From: Halobacterium sp. DL1
GTDB taxonomy: Archaea; Halobacteriota; Halobacteria; Halobacteriales; Halobacteriaceae
Direction of reading: 5' to 3'
Assembly (NCBI GenBank): GCA_000230955.3
Contig: CP007060.1
Span: 992,001 to 1,056,000, forward strand
DNA: 64,000 nucleotides
In this document: positions 43,786 through 52,387 of the stretch, piece after piece
How positions within the stretch are numbered: position 1 is the stretch's first letter
Layout of the letters: each line of letters begins with the position of its first letter
Program-made: the position numbers and the translations under genes
Notes under the pieces: generated by a model
Database searches by the model: none
Seen by the model: only the letters and a program-made list of their open reading frames with translations
Told to the model about the DNA's origin: nothing

Positions 43786-45659
43786 ATGGACGACTCGATC
43801 CGCGTCCTCCACGTCGACGACGAACCCGGGCTCGCAGAGGTGGCGGCCGAGTTCCTCGAGCGGCAGGACGACCGCATCGAGGTGGTCATACGGCAGCGAG
43901 CGATGGGCTCGACCGGCTCGCCGATGGCGGCGTCGACTGCGTCGTCTCGGATTACGACATGCCGAGGATGAACGGCCTGGAGTTCCTCGAGGTGGTCCGG
44001 GCGGACGACCCGAACCTGCCGTTCATCCTGTTCACCGGGAAGGGTTCGGAGGCCGTCGCGAGCGATGCGTTCTCGGCGGGCGCGACGGACTACCTCCAGA
44101 AGGAACGGGGGACGGACCAGTACACAGTGCTGGCCAACCGCGTGCTGAACTACGTCGAGACAGCCCGTGTGGAGACCCACCGCAAGCGCCAACTGAACGC
44201 GATGGAGGCGGCCGAGGAGGGAATCAGTATCCTCGACGAAGACGAGCGGTTCGTCTACGTGAACCAGGCCTACGCGGACCTCTACGGCTACGACCCAGAG
44301 GAGCTGATTGGGGAGCACTGGTCGTTTCTCTACCCAGAGGAGGACGTGGCAGTCGTCCGCGAGGAGGTGCTGCCGACCCTGTACGAAGAGGGGAACTGGC
44401 ACGGGAAGACGACCGGCCGCCGCGCGGACGGCACGACGTTCGTCGAGGACCACACGCTGGCGACGACCGACCGCGGAACGCTCGTCTGTACGGTCCGAGA
44501 CGCCACCGAGCGGGGGGAACACGGGCGCGCGCTGGCCGCGCTCCACGACGCAGCCAGCGACCTGGAGGCAGCCGACAGCGAGGCGGCGGTGTACGAGATA
44601 CTGCTCGACGCCGCGGAGGGCATCCTCGACTTCGACCTGGTCGCGGTGGACGTCGTCGAGGACGACGCGCTCGTCCAGCGGGCGTGGACGCTGGACCTCG
44701 AGACGGAGGGCTACTTCGAGCGGACGTCCCTCGACGAGGACACGTTCGCGACCCGCTCGCACCACCGACAGGAGACCATCCTCGTCGACGACCTCCGCGA
44801 GTACGACATCACGCCGGCCGACCCCGAGTACCGCTCGGCGCTGACCGTGCCGATAGCCGACCGCGGGACGTTCCAGGCGGTCTCCCGAGACACGGGCGCG
44901 TTCGACGAGGCCGACCGTGACCTCACGGAGTTGCTCGTGGACCACGCACGAGAGGCGTTGACGCGTCTCGAACGCGAGCGGGAGCTTCGGGAGCGCACGC
45001 GGGCCCTGGAGCGACAGAACGACCGCCTCGAGGAGTTCGCCACCATCGTCAGCCACGACCTCCGCACGCCGCTCAACGTTGCCGAGGGCCGCCTCCAGCT
45101 CGTCAGGGAGCAACACGACAGCGAACAGCTCGACGCGATCGACGACGCCCTGGACCGGATGGCGACGCTCATCAACGACACGCTGACCCTCGCCCGGCAG
45201 GGCCAGCTAGTCACCGACCGGGAGACCGTCGACCTCACCGAACTGGTCACCCAGTGCTGGGGCCGGGTCGCGACCCCCGGGGCCACCCTCGACGTCGTCG
45301 AGGATGGGTCGGTCCAGGCCGACGGGGCGCGCCTCCAGCAGGTGCTCGAGAACCTCCTCCGCAACGCCATCGACCACGCCGGCGAGTCGGTGACGGTCCG
45401 GGTCGGCGCCCTCGACGACTGCAACGGCTTTTACGTCGAAGACGACGGCCCCGGAATCCCCGCGGACGACCGCGAGAGGGTCTTCGAGCGCGGGCACACG
45501 ACCAGCGAGGACGGCACCGGCTTCGGCCTCGCCATCGTCGCGGAGATCGTCGACGCGCACGGCTGGACGGTCGAGGTCACCGAGAGCGAGGCCGGCGGCG
45601 CGCGCTTCGAGATCTCCGGCGTCGACGTGCGCTCGTGTCCGGCGGTCGCGGACGATTAG
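43786..45659 (+). CDS. Receiver-PAS-GAF histidine kinase, frameshifted in the receiver domain
   Basis: Two frames encode one protein. From ATG 43786: MDDSIRVLHVDDEPGLAEVA (receiver domain with DD pair), until about 43885. Then the frame is lost and its ORF stops at about 43971. A second frame takes over (AASDGLDRLADGGVDCVVSD, 'YDMPRMNGLEFLEVV') and runs to 45659. It keeps the phospho-acceptor Asp in SDYDMPR and the K of FTGKGSE. Then come PAS (EEGISILDEDERFVYVNQAY), GAF (SEAAVYEILLDAAEGILDFD), HisKA (ATIVSHDLRTPLNVAEGRLQ, His at about 45055) and HATPase (LENLLRNAIDHA, EDDGPGIPADDRERVFERG) domains. A one-base deletion near 43885-43895 would explain this. Confidence 0.8.
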
Positions 45660-45795
45660 CGCCGGTCCCGCCCGACTCGGCGGCTGTTCCTGCCTGACAG
45701 ACGGTCTGGGGTGGTGTTTCGGGTAGTACCGACCCGTGACGTGGCCCGAGCAACTAAGTGAAATGGGACCGATTCTTCCGGTGGAGTTCCAGACA

Positions 45796-45990
45796 ATGGC
45801 AACCGGCACGGTCGACTTCTTCAACGATCAGAAGGGTTACGGCTTCATCGAGACCGACGAAACGGACGACGACGTGTTCTTCCACATGGAGGACGTCGGC
45901 GGCCCGGACCTCGAGGAGGGTCAGGAAGTCGAGTTCGACATGGAGGACGCGGAGAAGGGGCCCAGGGCGACGAACGTCACGCGCCTGTAG
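45796..45990 (+). CDS. cspA: Cold-shock protein (CspA-like)
   Basis: A 64-residue OB-fold protein with the RNP1-like motif KGYGFIET (about 17) and RNP2-like VFFHMEDV; single-stranded nucleic acid binding by RNA chaperones of the Csp family. ATG 45796 begins MATGTVDFFNDQKGYGFIET, the usual start, and an upstream extension in-frame is not coding-like. A CTAAGTG stretch about 40 bases before the start may be the promoter. The gene follows the kinase by 136 bases with no other gene between. Confidence 0.93.
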   Translation: MATGTVDFFNDQKGYGFIETDETDDDVFFHMEDVGGPDLEEGQEVEFDMEDAEKGPRATNVTRL

Positions 45991-46014
45991 GCGCGACTCT
46001 CTGTTTCTTTGGCC

Positions 46015-46170
46015 TCACGAACGGGTGGCGCGAGCCTCGCGGACGTCGTTCCCGTCGCGGACCATGTCGGGACAGTCAGGGCAGACGCGGGGTCGTTCCA
46101 CACCCGGCGGGGTGAATACGCGGGCGTAATCCTTCGTCACGAACGCCCCACAGTTCTTGCATTCGACCAT
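46015..46170 (-). CDS. Small Cys-rich protein (DUF7563-like)
   Basis: A 51-residue ORF from ATG 46170 to a TGA at 46015-46017: MVECKNCGAFVTKDYARVFT, then 'VERPRVCPDCPDMVRD'. Two CxxC pairs (ECKNC, VCPDC) form a zinc ribbon. The layout matches the haloarchaeal DUF7563 family as I remember it. It converges with cspA (25 bases). Its AT-rich upstream (ATATATGC, about 46196-46204) fits a promoter. A role in nucleic acid or protein contact is likely but unknown. Confidence 0.7.
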   Translation of the reverse strand: MVECKNCGAFVTKDYARVFTPPGVERPRVCPDCPDMVRDGNDVREARATRS

Positions 46171-46293
46171 CTCGTGTAGGAGCAAACGCACGTCCGTATA
46201 TATGCTTTGTGTGGATTATTACTACGTGAATAAAACAAGGGGCGTGCACGCGTGAAACGAACGACATAACCGTCCTCACGCCCTCTCTCTGGT

Positions 46294-46593
46294 ATGGACG
46301 GGACAGTCGACTCGCTTCCGAATCGACCGCTCCGGGAGGCCGAAGTGGCGGGGCTCAACCACGCCGACGCGTTCTCACTGGTCGTCCCCGTGAACCGCGA
46401 GGAGGCGGTGGAGGCGGACACTCGCGAACCCGTGGTCATCACCGAGAAACTGATTCTCGGCACCGACGACTGGGTGAAGGGGTTGGTGTACGACGACGGG
46501 TGGGTCGCGGTCGAATCGGTAGCCATCGAGAATCCCGACGAGGAGCGCTTCGACGCGATGCGTGACTGTGAGGCCGCTGTCGCGAGCTACTAG
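46294..46593 (+). CDS. Conserved haloarchaeal hypothetical protein
   Basis: A 99-residue acidic protein from ATG 46294 (DSLPNRPLREAEVAGLNHAD, 'EEAVEADTREPVVITEKLIL', 'DDWVKGLVYDDGWVAVESVA'). No membrane segment, no metal motif. The strand/turn-rich pattern suggests a small beta-alpha fold. I do not recognise a family. The ACATAACCG stretch about 25-30 bases before the ATG fits a promoter. It lies alone between DUF7563 and the HD gene. Confidence 0.6.
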   Translation: MDGTVDSLPNRPLREAEVAGLNHADAFSLVVPVNREEAVEADTREPVVITEKLILGTDDWVKGLVYDDGWVAVESVAIENPDEERFDAMRDCEAAVASY

Positions 46594-46731
46594 GCGGCGA
46601 ACGGGGCTGCGAGGCGGCCTGCTCGACTCTGGCGCGCGTTTTACTCTGGGCCGCCGGAGCGGTCGCTGTGGCCATCTTGAACAACCTGGCCTGCAAAAGG
46701 CCTAAGAGCGAAACAAGCGTTCGTTCAGGTA

Positions 46732-46785
46732 ATGACAGAGACAGAACGCCACGAACTGGAGGAGAGACTGTGGGCGTCGAGATAA
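46732..46785 (+). CDS. Short upstream ORF overlapping the HD-domain gene
   Basis: A 17-codon ORF (MTETERHELEERLWASR, TAA at 46783-46785) in another frame, overlapping the GTG start of the HD gene by 16 bases. A CCTAAGAG box about 30 bases upstream of this ATG fits a leaderless transcript, so ribosomes may load here first. Its composition is protein-like (acidic), so a translated leader, or the trace of a frameshifted N-terminus of the next gene, are both possible. Confidence 0.4.
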   Translation: MTETERHELEERLWASR

Positions 46786-47444
46786 AGGAGTCGCCCGTCT
46801 CGGACTCACAGTTCGACGAGATGGCCGCCTTCGTCCGCGACTACCTGGCGGCGAGCGTGGAGAACGAGGACGACGGCGGGCGGATGCGCTGGTACCCGTG
46901 GCACTCCGCGGAGTACCGGTTCAACCACATCCTGAACGTCGTCGACATCGGCGAACGCATCGCCGACGAGGAGGGTGCCGACGTCGACGTGGTCCGGGTT
47001 GCCGGACTGTTCCACGACATCGCGAAACTCGAAGCCGACCAGGAGAAACACGCGACGGAGGGCGCCCGTATCGCCCGCAAGTATCTGGAGACGCACGGCG
47101 AGTTCGCGCCGTCGTTCGTCGACCAGGTGTGCAGCGCCGTCGAACAGCACTCCCACCAGGGCGACCTGACGGACCTCACGCTCGAGGCCCGGTGTCTCGT
47201 GGAAGCGGACATGCTCGACAAGGCCGGCGCGAACGGCGCAGCGCTGATGCTGCTCCGGATGGGTTACGAGGCTCGCACGCACGTCGACGCCGCCGAGATG
47301 GTCGGCCGCGTCCTCGAGCGCAGCGACGAGGCGGCCGAGCGCGTCGAGAGCGACACCGCCGAGTCAATCGCCTACCAGCGCCGCAAGCGCGTGCGGTGGT
47401 TCAAGGAGTGGCTCGAGGCCGAAGTCCCCGAGATGGGCGACTAG
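46770..47444 (+). CDS. HD-domain metal-dependent phosphohydrolase
   Basis: A 224-residue protein starting at GTG 46770 (VGVEIKESPVSDSQFDEMAA). The HD superfamily ligands are visible: HSAEYRFNHILNVVDIGERI (His), LFHDIAKLEADQEKHATEGA (HD pair at about 92) and VEQHSHQGDLTD, with Asp later in EADMLDKAGANGA. HD enzymes cleave phosphate from nucleotides or related small molecules using two metals; the substrate is unknown. A related haloarchaeal protein, as I recall it, starts GVEI, supporting the GTG. The stop overlaps the convergent LysE gene by 4 bases. Confidence 0.82.
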   Translation: MGVEIKESPVSDSQFDEMAAFVRDYLAASVENEDDGGRMRWYPWHSAEYRFNHILNVVDIGERIADEEGADVDVVRVAGLFHDIAKLEADQEKHATEGARIARKYLETHGEFAPSFVDQVCSAVEQHSHQGDLTDLTLEARCLVEADMLDKAGANGAALMLLRMGYEARTHVDAAEMVGRVLERSDEAAERVESDTAESIAYQRRKRVRWFKEWLEAEVPEMGD

Positions 47445-48073
47445 AGGCCCACCGCGGTCCGTAGGAACGAGAGGCCGAACAGCGCCAGCACCGCCGCGCT
47501 GACGTAGGCGACGCTCTTCCCGAGCGCGTCGACGCGCTCGCCGGCCGCGCGCAGTGACGCCGGGAAGACGATTATCCACAGCAGGATGCCCGCGAAGAAG
47601 CCGGCGACCGTGAGCACGCCGTTGGCCGCCGACAATTCGAGGCCGAAGGCGGCTATCTCGCCGGGGTTCAGCAGGCCGACGCCAGCGGTCAGCCACCAGG
47701 TTATCTGGTAGGGGTTAGCGAGCGCGAGCGCGAACGCTTTCCGGAAGCCGCGGCCGTCGGCAGCTTCGGCCTCGGAGAACGATCCGGCGTCGCGGACCGC
47801 GCCGTACGCGTAGTAGAGCATCAAGACGCCGCCGACGCCCACCATCACCGCGCGCACGGTCGGCGCGTTCTCGATGAACGCCACGACGCCGACGAGCGCG
47901 AGCACGAAGAAGCAGGCGTCAGCCGTCATCGCGCCCAGCCCCGCGGCGAACCCCGATTTCCAGCCGCGGGCAACGCTCTCCTCGGCGATGACGGCGTTCA
48001 TCGGCCCCGGCGGCGCGGCCAGCGAGAGCCCCAGCGCCACGCCGGCGAACAGGGAGACGGCGGCGTCGAACAC
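47441..48073 (-). CDS. LysE-family amino-acid exporter
   Basis: A 210-residue protein with six predicted helices, starting at GTG 48073. LysE markers include LSLAAPPGPMNAVIAEESVA (first-helix PGP motif, about 18), LALANPYQITWWLTAGVGLL (NPY motif, about 115) and the basic/acidic middle loop. RhtB/LysE members export amino acids such as lysine or threonine, using the proton gradient. The NPY/PG motifs are intact. It converges with the HD gene and is co-oriented with GDT1, 38 bases apart. Confidence 0.85.
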   Translation of the reverse strand: MFDAAVSLFAGVALGLSLAAPPGPMNAVIAEESVARGWKSGFAAGLGAMTADACFFVLALVGVVAFIENAPTVRAVMVGVGGVLMLYYAYGAVRDAGSFSEAEAADGRGFRKAFALALANPYQITWWLTAGVGLLNPGEIAAFGLELSAANGVLTVAGFFAGILLWIIVFPASLRAAGERVDALGKSVAYVSAAVLALFGLSFLRTAVGL

Positions 48074-48111
48074 GCGCGAACGGTACGGGTGGGCGGACTA
48101 AAGCCCCCCGG

Positions 48112-48834
48112 TCACGGCAGGACGGACGCGAACGCGATGGCGTCGACGACCTGGGTGGCGGCCGCGACGACGCGCTCCCAGATGGAGACGTCGAAGAAGA
48201 CGGTGAGGAAGGTGTCGAACGCGAAGAAGAAGAACAGCACCGCGGAGAAGACGTGCGAGCGCCGGGCGTCGAACGTGCTCGCGAACCGGTGGAAGAACGT
48301 GGCGTTGAGGATGCTGACCGGGATGATGGCGAGCATCTCGCCAACCCAGATGGCGGGCGTCGGTCCGTAGTCGGCGGCCAACCCGATGGTGACGAGCTGG
48401 GTCTTGTCGCCGAACTCGCCGAGGAACATCATCGCGAAGATGGGGAGGAACCCGCCGAAGTAGCGGGGCAGGCGCCGGCCGAGGAGCGAGACGTTCTGGA
48501 AGCGACCGTCGAGGGCCACCAGGCCGCCGTCGCTGGACAGCGGCCCGTCGGCGCCCTTCTCGGGCATCGAGCGGAGCAGCAGGACGCCGAACACGACGAA
48601 CAGCACGCCCGTCGCGGCGTCGAGGTAGACGCCGGGTATCGCGCTCGCCAGGGCACCCCCGACGGCCACCTCGATGGCGGTCCAGATGGCGAACGCACTC
48701 CCCGCGGCCGCGACGACGATCCTGGGGTCGTACTTCGTGCTGAGGCCGGCGATGATGAACTGCACCTTCTCGCCGGGAAGCACCGCGAGCTGTGCGGCGA
48801 ACGCGACGCCCGCTATCTCGAGGAACGTGCTCAC
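48112..48834 (-). CDS. TMEM165/GDT1-family cation transporter
   Basis: A 240-residue membrane protein with about six helices, starting at GTG 48834. The family has two copies of E-x-G-D-K/R-T/S. Here the second is canonical (MMFLGEFGDKTQLVTIGLAA, about 140), but the first reads LAVLPGEKVQFIIAGLS, lacking the Glu and Gly-Asp of the norm. GDT1 proteins move Mn2+ or Ca2+ in exchange for protons. The gene start overlaps the MntR-like regulator stop by 4 bases (GTGA), so it is probably under its control. This suggests a manganese role. Confidence 0.85.
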   Translation of the reverse strand: MSTFLEIAGVAFAAQLAVLPGEKVQFIIAGLSTKYDPRIVVAAAGSAFAIWTAIEVAVGGALASAIPGVYLDAATGVLFVVFGVLLLRSMPEKGADGPLSSDGGLVALDGRFQNVSLLGRRLPRYFGGFLPIFAMMFLGEFGDKTQLVTIGLAADYGPTPAIWVGEMLAIIPVSILNATFFHRFASTFDARRSHVFSAVLFFFFAFDTFLTVFFDVSIWERVVAAATQVVDAIAFASVLP

Positions 48835-49508
48835 ACGTCGCTCACCTCGGGCTCGACGGGGCGCACGCGCAGCGACGTGGCGACCCGCTCGGGGAGGTGG
48901 ACGAGTTCGCCGTCGATGCGCACGACGAACATCCCGATGGGCGCCCGCTCGACGAGTTCGAGTTCGATGCCGGGTTCGACGCCAGCGTCAGCGAGGTAGC
49001 GCAGTTCCTCGTCCTCGCGGTCGCTGACGCGCGCGACGACCAGTTGGTCGCCCTCCGCGTGGTCCGCGAGGACTTCGGTGTCCGCCTCCGTCGGCGGTTC
49101 GAGGTCCTCGCCGGGGATGGGGTCGCCGTGGGGGTCGACCGTGGGGTCGCCGAGTTTCTGGGCGAGGCGCGCCTCGAACTCCTCGGAGATGTGGTGTTCG
49201 AGGGCGTCGGCCTCGTCGTGGACCTCGTCCCACTCGTAGTCGAGGTGGTCGGCGAGGAACGCCTCCAGCAGGCGGTGGTGGCGCAGCACCTCGATGGCGA
49301 CCGTCTCGCCCTCGGCGGTGAGTTCGACGCCCTTGTACTTCTCGCGGGTCAGGAGGCCTCGCTCGGTGAGTTTCTCGACCATGCTGGTCACCGTCGGCGG
49401 CGTCACGTCGAGGTGGTCGGCGATGGCGGAGGTGCGAACGGGCGGCCCCTGGTCGCGCTGGAGCGTGTAGATCGCCTTCAGGTAGTCCTCCATCACGTCC
49501 GAGAGCAT
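48831..49508 (-). CDS. MntR/DtxR-like regulator with FeoA-type C-terminal domain
   Basis: A 225-residue regulator: winged helix (MEDYLKAIYTLQRDQGPPVR, then HLDVTPPTVTSMVEKLTERG, about 1-65), a dimer/metal domain (LRHHRLLEAFLADHLDYEWD, 'EADALEHHISEEFEARLAQK'), then an SH3-like FeoA domain (about 145-215, LRYLADAGVEPGIELELVER). Ligands in the E-x-H and D-E residues suit Mn2+ or Fe2+. The ATG at 49508 begins MLSDVMEDYL; the ATG at 49493 is a second option. It leads an operon with GDT1 by a 4-base overlap, so it probably represses transport when metal is high. Confidence 0.85.
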   Translation of the reverse strand: MLSDVMEDYLKAIYTLQRDQGPPVRTSAIADHLDVTPPTVTSMVEKLTERGLLTREKYKGVELTAEGETVAIEVLRHHRLLEAFLADHLDYEWDEVHDEADALEHHISEEFEARLAQKLGDPTVDPHGDPIPGEDLEPPTEADTEVLADHAEGDQLVVARVSDREDEELRYLADAGVEPGIELELVERAPIGMFVVRIDGELVHLPERVATSLRVRPVEPEVSDV

Positions 49509-49560
49509 CTTCGTACCACGTGTTTGAGCCGTCTAATCCTTAGGTTTGGTGGATGGTGGA

Positions 49561-49755
49561 CTACCGTGTCGCGTCCGAGCGGCGCACCAGGAACGTCCCG
49601 ACGACCACGCCGACGGTGATGGTGCCCGCGCGGAGCGCCGCCTCGTCGACGGGGTCACTGAACGCGACGGTGCCGACGACGAAGGCGGTGACGAGCGCGA
49701 CGGCGCCCGCTGCGAGCGCGAACGCGAGCGGCGAAGACAGGTCGAACGTCGTCAT
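49561..49755 (-). CDS. Small two-helix membrane protein
   Basis: A 64-residue protein from ATG 49755. Two hydrophobic stretches (about 10-30, LAFALAAGAVALVTAFVVGT; and 42-58, GTITVGVVVGTFLV) are separated by an acidic turn (SDPVDEAALRAG). The C-terminus RRSDATR is basic. I recognise no function. It lies co-oriented upstream of the MntR-like gene (53 bases). Confidence 0.6.
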   Translation of the reverse strand: MTTFDLSSPLAFALAAGAVALVTAFVVGTVAFSDPVDEAALRAGTITVGVVVGTFLVRRSDATR

Positions 49756-49815
49756 TGCCGGAGCGTCTCGAGGAGCGGCTATAAAAATCGGGGCGTGGCC
49801 GTCGGAGCTGCGAAC

Positions 49816-51009
49816 TCAGATGCCCTTGCTCATCAGGTGCGAGCGGATCACGTCGGCGTCCTTGTTGCCGCTGCCGGTGTTCATGATGACGACGGTGTCG
49901 TCGGGGCCGAACGCGCCATCGTCGGCGAGTGCCGAGGCGCCGGAAGCGGCCGCCGCGCACGTCGCGCCCATCTCCAGTCCCTCGTGCTGGGCGACGAGCA
50001 CCGCGGCGTCGAGAATCGCCTCGTCGCTCGTCGCCACCGCGCCCCCGTCGCTCTCGCGGAGCGCGTCGAGGATCCACGGGCTGGCGCCGGGGTCGGGAAT
50101 CTCGATGCCGCCACAGATGGTGTCCGGGGTGTCCCACGGTTCGTGGACGTCACGGCCCTCCTGGAACGCTCGGACGACGGGCGCGCAGCCCTCGGCCTGC
50201 GCGGCGTACATCGCCGGCAGGTCGTCGGTGAGGCCCAGGTCGCGGAACTCCTTTGCGGCCTTGTGCATGCCAACGAGGCCGACGCCGCCGCCGGTCGGGT
50301 AGACGATGTGGTCGGGGGCCTCCCAGTCCAGTTGCTCGACGACCTCGTACAGCATCGTCTTCTTTCCCTCGTGGCGGTACGGCGTGACGAACGTCTTCAC
50401 GGAGTACCAGTCGTCGTGGTCGTCCATCGCGTCCTGGTAGGCCGCGCCCGCGTCACCGATGCGACCCTCGACGATGGTCATGTCGCCGCCGTGGACGTTC
50501 ACCATCGCCTTGTTGGTGAACCCCGAGCGCGACGGGAGGAAGACGTGGGAGTCGATGCCCGCGCGGGCGGCGTACGCGGCGGCCGACTGTCCCGCGTTCC
50601 CCGCGGAGTTCAGCGCCACGTCGCTGGCGCCGTGCTGGGCGGCCGCGGTCATCGCGAGGGTCTGCCCGCGGTCCTTGAACGTCCCCGTCGGGTTGCGGCC
50701 CTCGTCCTTGATGAGCACGCGACCGACGCCCATCTCGTCGGCGAGTTTCGGGCAGTCGACGAGCGCCGTCGCACCCTCGTCCATCGACACCGCGGCGTCG
50801 CGGGTGAACGGGAGCAGTTCCTCGTAGCGCCACATCGAATCGAAGCGCCGCGACTCGAACTCCTCTGGCGAGACGTCGATGGCCTCGTAGTCGTACGTCG
50901 GGTCGAGGATGCCACCGCAGTCCGGGCAGCGGTGGGTCGCCGTCTCGGCGTCGAACGTTTCCTCGCAGTCCACGCAGGTGAGCCCCTGGAACGCCGGCGT
51001 CGTCTCCAT
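49816..51009 (-). CDS. thrC: Threonine synthase
   Basis: Converts O-phosphohomoserine to threonine with PLP. The 397-residue protein has an N-terminal zinc ribbon (LTCVDCEETF, HRCPDCGGI), typical of archaeal and plant-type ThrC. The catalytic Lys motif is NPTGTFKDRGQTLAMTAAAQ (about 125), the PLP pocket NSAGNAGQSAAAYAARAG, the phosphate loop PTGGGVGLVGMHKAAKEFR and the C-terminal MNTGSGNKD. Start ATG 51009 gives METTPAFQGLTCVDC. Some paralogs (cystathionine/serine dehydratase type) resemble it, but the zinc ribbon and length fit ThrC. It is divergent from the flavin oxidoreductase, 106 bases apart. Confidence 0.88.
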   Translation of the reverse strand: METTPAFQGLTCVDCEETFDAETATHRCPDCGGILDPTYDYEAIDVSPEEFESRRFDSMWRYEELLPFTRDAAVSMDEGATALVDCPKLADEMGVGRVLIKDEGRNPTGTFKDRGQTLAMTAAAQHGASDVALNSAGNAGQSAAAYAARAGIDSHVFLPSRSGFTNKAMVNVHGGDMTIVEGRIGDAGAAYQDAMDDHDDWYSVKTFVTPYRHEGKKTMLYEVVEQLDWEAPDHIVYPTGGGVGLVGMHKAAKEFRDLGLTDDLPAMYAAQAEGCAPVVRAFQEGRDVHEPWDTPDTICGGIEIPDPGASPWILDALRESDGGAVATSDEAILDAAVLVAQHEGLEMGATCAAAASGASALADDGAFGPDDTVVIMNTGSGNKDADVIRSHLMSKGI

Positions 51010-51115
51010 GCGCGGGGGTTGGTGGGCGGGGAGAAAAGGACTGTCCCTTCGAGGGTCGCGGCCAATCACCCACGGGAGCCCCAGGTTCATGGCGTCGGCC
51101 GCGGAACAACCGAGT

Positions 51116-52387
51116 ATGACTGATACGCGGGTCGTGGTCGTGGGCGGCGGCCTCGCCGGCCTGGTCGCGGCGCGACACCTCGCCGAGGACGGCTGCGACG
51201 TCACGCTGTACGAGCGCGACCCCGACGTCGGTGGGCGCGTGCGCTCGACGCACGCCGACGGCTTCACGTTCGACCGCGGCTTCCAGGTGCTGTTCACCGC
51301 CTACCCCGCGGCGAAACGAGAACTCGACTACGGCGCGCTCGACCTCCGGGCGTTCTCACCCGGTGCGGTCATCTGCCGTGAGGACGAGCGCTCCGTGCTC
51401 GCCGACCCGCTCCGTGACCCGACCGCGCTCACGGAGTCGCTGTTCAATCACGAGGTGACGACCCTCGACAAACTCCGGACGGTGCGCCTCGCCGCGGAAC
51501 TCCGCCGGACGGCCGTGGCCGACATTTTCGACGCCCCGGACGCCACAATCGAGCAGTCCCTCTACGGCCGGGGGTTCTCCCAGCAGTACGTCGAGAACTT
51601 CGTCCGCCCCTTCTACGGCGGCATCACGCTCGACCGGACGCTGTCGACGTCGAAGCGAGTCTTCGAGTTCACGTTCAAGATGCTCGCCGAGGGAAAGACC
51701 GTCGTCCCCGCCGACGGGATGGGCGCCATCTCGGCACAACTCGGGGACCGCGCGGTGAACGCCGGCGTGGACCTTGTCACTGGCACGCCCGTCGAGCGCG
51801 TCGAACCCGAGGACGGCTCTGTGTCGGTCCGCGTGCCCGGCGAGACGGTCGAGGCGGACGCCGTGGTGGTCGCCGCCGACCCCCGGTCCAGCAGGGACCT
51901 GACCGGCGTCGAGGCCATCCCGACGGAGGCGCGAGGCTGTGTCACCCAGCAGTTCGCCGTCCCCGCCGGCCACCCACTCGGCGCCAGCGACCGCATCCAC
52001 CTCAACGCCGCGGGAGAGGTGCCCAACACTGTCGCCCCGATGTCCGGCGTCGCCCCCGACTACGCGCCCGACGACCGGGAACTCGTCGCCGCGACGACCG
52101 TCGGCCGCCGGGACGAGTCGGACTCGGACCTGGAGATGCAGACCCGCGAGACGCTCGCGAACTGGTACCCTGCGGCGTCGCTCCGGGAGTTCGAACTGCT
52201 CCGGACGGACCGCATCGACTTCGCGCAGTTCGCCCAGCCGCCGGGCGTCCACCAGCGCCTGCCGGACACACGCGACCCCGAGGGGTCGGTCTACCTCGCC
52301 GGGGACTTCACGCACGGCTCCTCGATACACGGCGCCCTGGATAGCGGGCGGGTCGCGGCCCGCGCGGTCCGGGCGGACCTACAGTAG
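51116..52387 (+). CDS. FAD-dependent amine oxidase/phytoene-desaturase-like oxidoreductase
   Basis: A 423-residue flavoprotein. The N-terminal dinucleotide motif is RVVVVGGGLAGLVAARHLAE, with Glu at YERDPDVGGRVRS. The family signature GGRVRSTHADGFTFDRGFQV places it with amine oxidases, protoporphyrinogen oxidases and carotenoid desaturases. The C-terminal FAD motif is YLAGDFTHGSSIHGALDSGR. Haloarchaea make bacterioruberin and need several such desaturases, but no carotenoid gene is adjacent, so the substrate is open. Start ATG 51116. It converges with the phosphoesterase, with a 9-base overlap. Confidence 0.88.
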   Translation: MTDTRVVVVGGGLAGLVAARHLAEDGCDVTLYERDPDVGGRVRSTHADGFTFDRGFQVLFTAYPAAKRELDYGALDLRAFSPGAVICREDERSVLADPLRDPTALTESLFNHEVTTLDKLRTVRLAAELRRTAVADIFDAPDATIEQSLYGRGFSQQYVENFVRPFYGGITLDRTLSTSKRVFEFTFKMLAEGKTVVPADGMGAISAQLGDRAVNAGVDLVTGTPVERVEPEDGSVSVRVPGETVEADAVVVAADPRSSRDLTGVEAIPTEARGCVTQQFAVPAGHPLGASDRIHLNAAGEVPNTVAPMSGVAPDYAPDDRELVAATTVGRRDESDSDLEMQTRETLANWYPAASLREFELLRTDRIDFAQFAQPPGVHQRLPDTRDPEGSVYLAGDFTHGSSIHGALDSGRVAARAVRADLQ

